A stretch of 21,437 nucleotides of DNA, taken from NCBI GenBank assembly GCA_910583725.1, contig CAJTXZ010000030.1, forward strand, positions 1 through 21,437. Direction: 5' to 3'. Below are positions 20,397 to 21,437 of the stretch, piece by piece. Both the position numbers and the translations under genes were made by a program. This stretch comes from an uncultured Vampirovibrio sp. GTDB taxonomy: Bacteria; Cyanobacteriota; Vampirovibrionia; Gastranaerophilales; Gastranaerophilaceae. Every line of letters begins with the position of its first letter. Position 1 is the first letter of the stretch. The notes beneath the pieces were generated by a model. That model was not told where the DNA came from. It did no database searches and saw only the letters and a list, made by a program, of their open reading frames with translations.

Positions 20397-21272
20397 TCAT
20401 CTTATGTTTTTTAATATTTCAACTGTGGAGTGCGCTTTATTTAGCGTATAAAAATGAATGCCGTCAACATGGTTTTTAGCTAAATCCTCGACCTGCTGGC
20501 TTGCCCATTCAATGCCTGCTTTTATAGTGTCTTCTTTTGAATTTTGCCATTTTTCAAAGTGGCACTTGGCTTTATTTGAAAGCTTTATTCCTGATAGATT
20601 TATCATCCTTAAAAGGCCGTCATAGCTGATTACAGGTAATATGCCGGCGCAGACAGGAAGGTTAATTTTGTTTTTATCCAAAAGTTCAAGGTAATTATAA
20701 AATTTTTCATTTTCAAAGAAAAATTGGGTAAATATTGCGCTTGCACCATTGTTTACCTTTGTTTTCAGGTGTTTTATGTCTTCATTAAGGCTTTCTGATA
20801 AGATATGTCCTTCGGGGTATCCTGCAACAGCAATTTCAAAATCTGTTTTGTTTTTTATAAATTCAACAAGTTCGCTTGCGTATTTAAAATCTTTATAGCA
20901 AACATCGATATCTTTAGGTTCATCACCCCGAAGTGCTAAAATATTTTCAATTTTGTATTCCCTTATTTCCATCAGGTGATTTTCTATAAAATCTTTGCTT
21001 GAGCAAACGCAGGTAAAATGCGGCATAACAATATCATAGCCTAAGTTTTCCTTAATTTCTTTTGTCAGCGCATTAGAATTTTTGCTTGTAGAACCTCCTG
21101 CGCCATAGGTGATTGAAATAAGGGAGGGTTTAAAATTTTCATTCAGCTTATCAAGTTCTTTAAAAAGGTTTGTTTTTTTAAGGTCAAAATCAGGGTCTTT
21201 CGGGGGAAAAATTTCGATTGAAATTATAGGCTGTTTATTTTGGTCCTTTTTATAGAGGCTGCTTAATTTCAT
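20397..21272 (-). CDS. metF: 5,10-methylenetetrahydrofolate reductase
   Basis: FAD enzyme that reduces methylene-THF to methyl-THF, the methyl donor for methionine synthesis, in the cytoplasm. The 291-residue length is standard for bacterial MetF (TIM barrel). Landmarks: ISIEIFPPKD (17-26, with the catalytic Glu in EIFPPK), SITYGAGGST (53-62), MPHFTCVCSS (83-92), NILALRGDEP (109-118, FAD-binding LRGD), GYPEGH (about 151-156), FTQFFFEN (about 181-188), and PVCAGILPV (about 205-213). AAAAGGA 8 nt before the ATG is a good ribosome binding site. It follows lpxK by 28 nt, so the two are probably co-transcribed, and it is exactly adjacent tail to tail to the GNAT-like gene. Confidence 0.95.
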   Translation of the reverse strand: MKLSSLYKKDQNKQPIISIEIFPPKDPDFDLKKTNLFKELDKLNENFKPSLISITYGAGGSTSKNSNALTKEIKENLGYDIVMPHFTCVCSSKDFIENHLMEIREYKIENILALRGDEPKDIDVCYKDFKYASELVEFIKNKTDFEIAVAGYPEGHILSESLNEDIKHLKTKVNNGASAIFTQFFFENEKFYNYLELLDKNKINLPVCAGILPVISYDGLLRMINLSGIKLSNKAKCHFEKWQNSKEDTIKAGIEWASQQVEDLAKNHVDGIHFYTLNKAHSTVEILKNIR

Positions 21273-21300
21273 AGGATAGTCCTTTTTGGTTTATATTCCA

Positions 21301-21437
21301 TTAATTTTGTTTTGGAAGCCCAAGTACAAAGAGTATACTTTCTATATTTATATCCGGCTTAAGCTTCATTGCATACATTTTATCAGTGTTTTTGAAATTT
21401 TTTATTTTTACGGCATCTTTTTCTGTGGTTATAATGT
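21301..21437 (-). CDS. lpxK: tetraacyldisaccharide 4'-kinase, C-terminal end (partial)
   Basis: Only the last 45 codons are inside the window; the gene enters from the right edge. They read IITTEKDAVKIKNF... and end LFVLGLPKQN. The TTEKDAVK stretch is the well-conserved C-terminal motif of LpxK, the inner-membrane kinase that phosphorylates the lipid A disaccharide at position 4'. It supports a Gram-negative lipid A outer membrane in this organism. metF starts 28 nt after its stop, without a terminator. The call rests on a short segment, so it is firm on motif but not on the full domain. Confidence 0.8.
   Translation of the reverse strand, partial: IITTEKDAVKIKNFKNTDKMYAMKLKPDINIESILFVLGLPKQN

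Noticed and set aside
1..21437. CRISPR array, insertion sequence or prophage
   Set aside because: I see no regularly spaced repeats, no transposase or integrase frame, and no phage structural genes.

Overview
The window is AT-rich DNA of a Gram-negative-type bacterium. The best guess is a member of the Gastranaerophilales (Vampirovibrionia/'Melainabacteria', the non-photosynthetic sister group of Cyanobacteria). Pointers are the Gram-negative envelope genes (lpxK tail, outer-membrane porin, AMIN-domain amidase), the combination of glgC, secDF and rimP-nusA, and a family of small lineage-type proteins with an N-terminal FGKIEL/SVxVRK segment. The lineage is an inference from recall, not from a search.

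Layout. 1-790 has no convincing protein gene but is rich in RNA-like structure: the 3' part of a probable structured RNA ending at a strong terminator (1-166), then a candidate ~326-nt RNA (311-636) whose ends pair and whose first base lies where a sigma70-type promoter would start it. 797-2192 holds two tiny membrane proteins, a small opposite-strand protein, an XRE regulator and a double zinc-ribbon protein. 2401-3639 is glgC. 3726-4303 is a higBA toxin-antitoxin pair. On the minus strand follow a membrane-anchored putative metallopeptidase (4399-5289), murI and an AMIN/amidase_3 cell-wall amidase (5973-8854, overlapping by 4 bp). 8855-9776 is non-coding with ORF debris. 9777-12674 is a secD-secF-(HTH/zinc ribbon gene) operon with hairpins in both intercistronic gaps. 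12820-13435 is a second toxin-antitoxin pair on the minus strand (HI1419/HI1420 type). 13505-15820 holds a small membrane protein, a GNAT-like protein and a porin. 16053-18817 is rimP-nusA plus an Fmt-family formyltransferase, preceded by a leader that looks like a transcription attenuator. 19013-20396 is a tandem pair of GNAT-like paralogues. The window ends with metF and the C-terminus of lpxK on the minus strand.

How the parts relate: core housekeeping operons (glycogen synthesis, peptidoglycan precursor and daughter-cell separation, protein export, transcription/ribosome maturation, folate, lipid A) are interspersed with two autoregulated toxin-antitoxin modules and a lineage-type protein family. 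The most interesting observations are (1) the candidate structured RNA at 311-636, where two U.G pairs in its 3' hairpin favour the plus strand; (2) a recurring promoter geometry that places the transcription start on the A of the start codon (leaderless mRNAs) for both toxins and three other small genes; and (3) an antiterminator/terminator arrangement in front of rimP-nusA.
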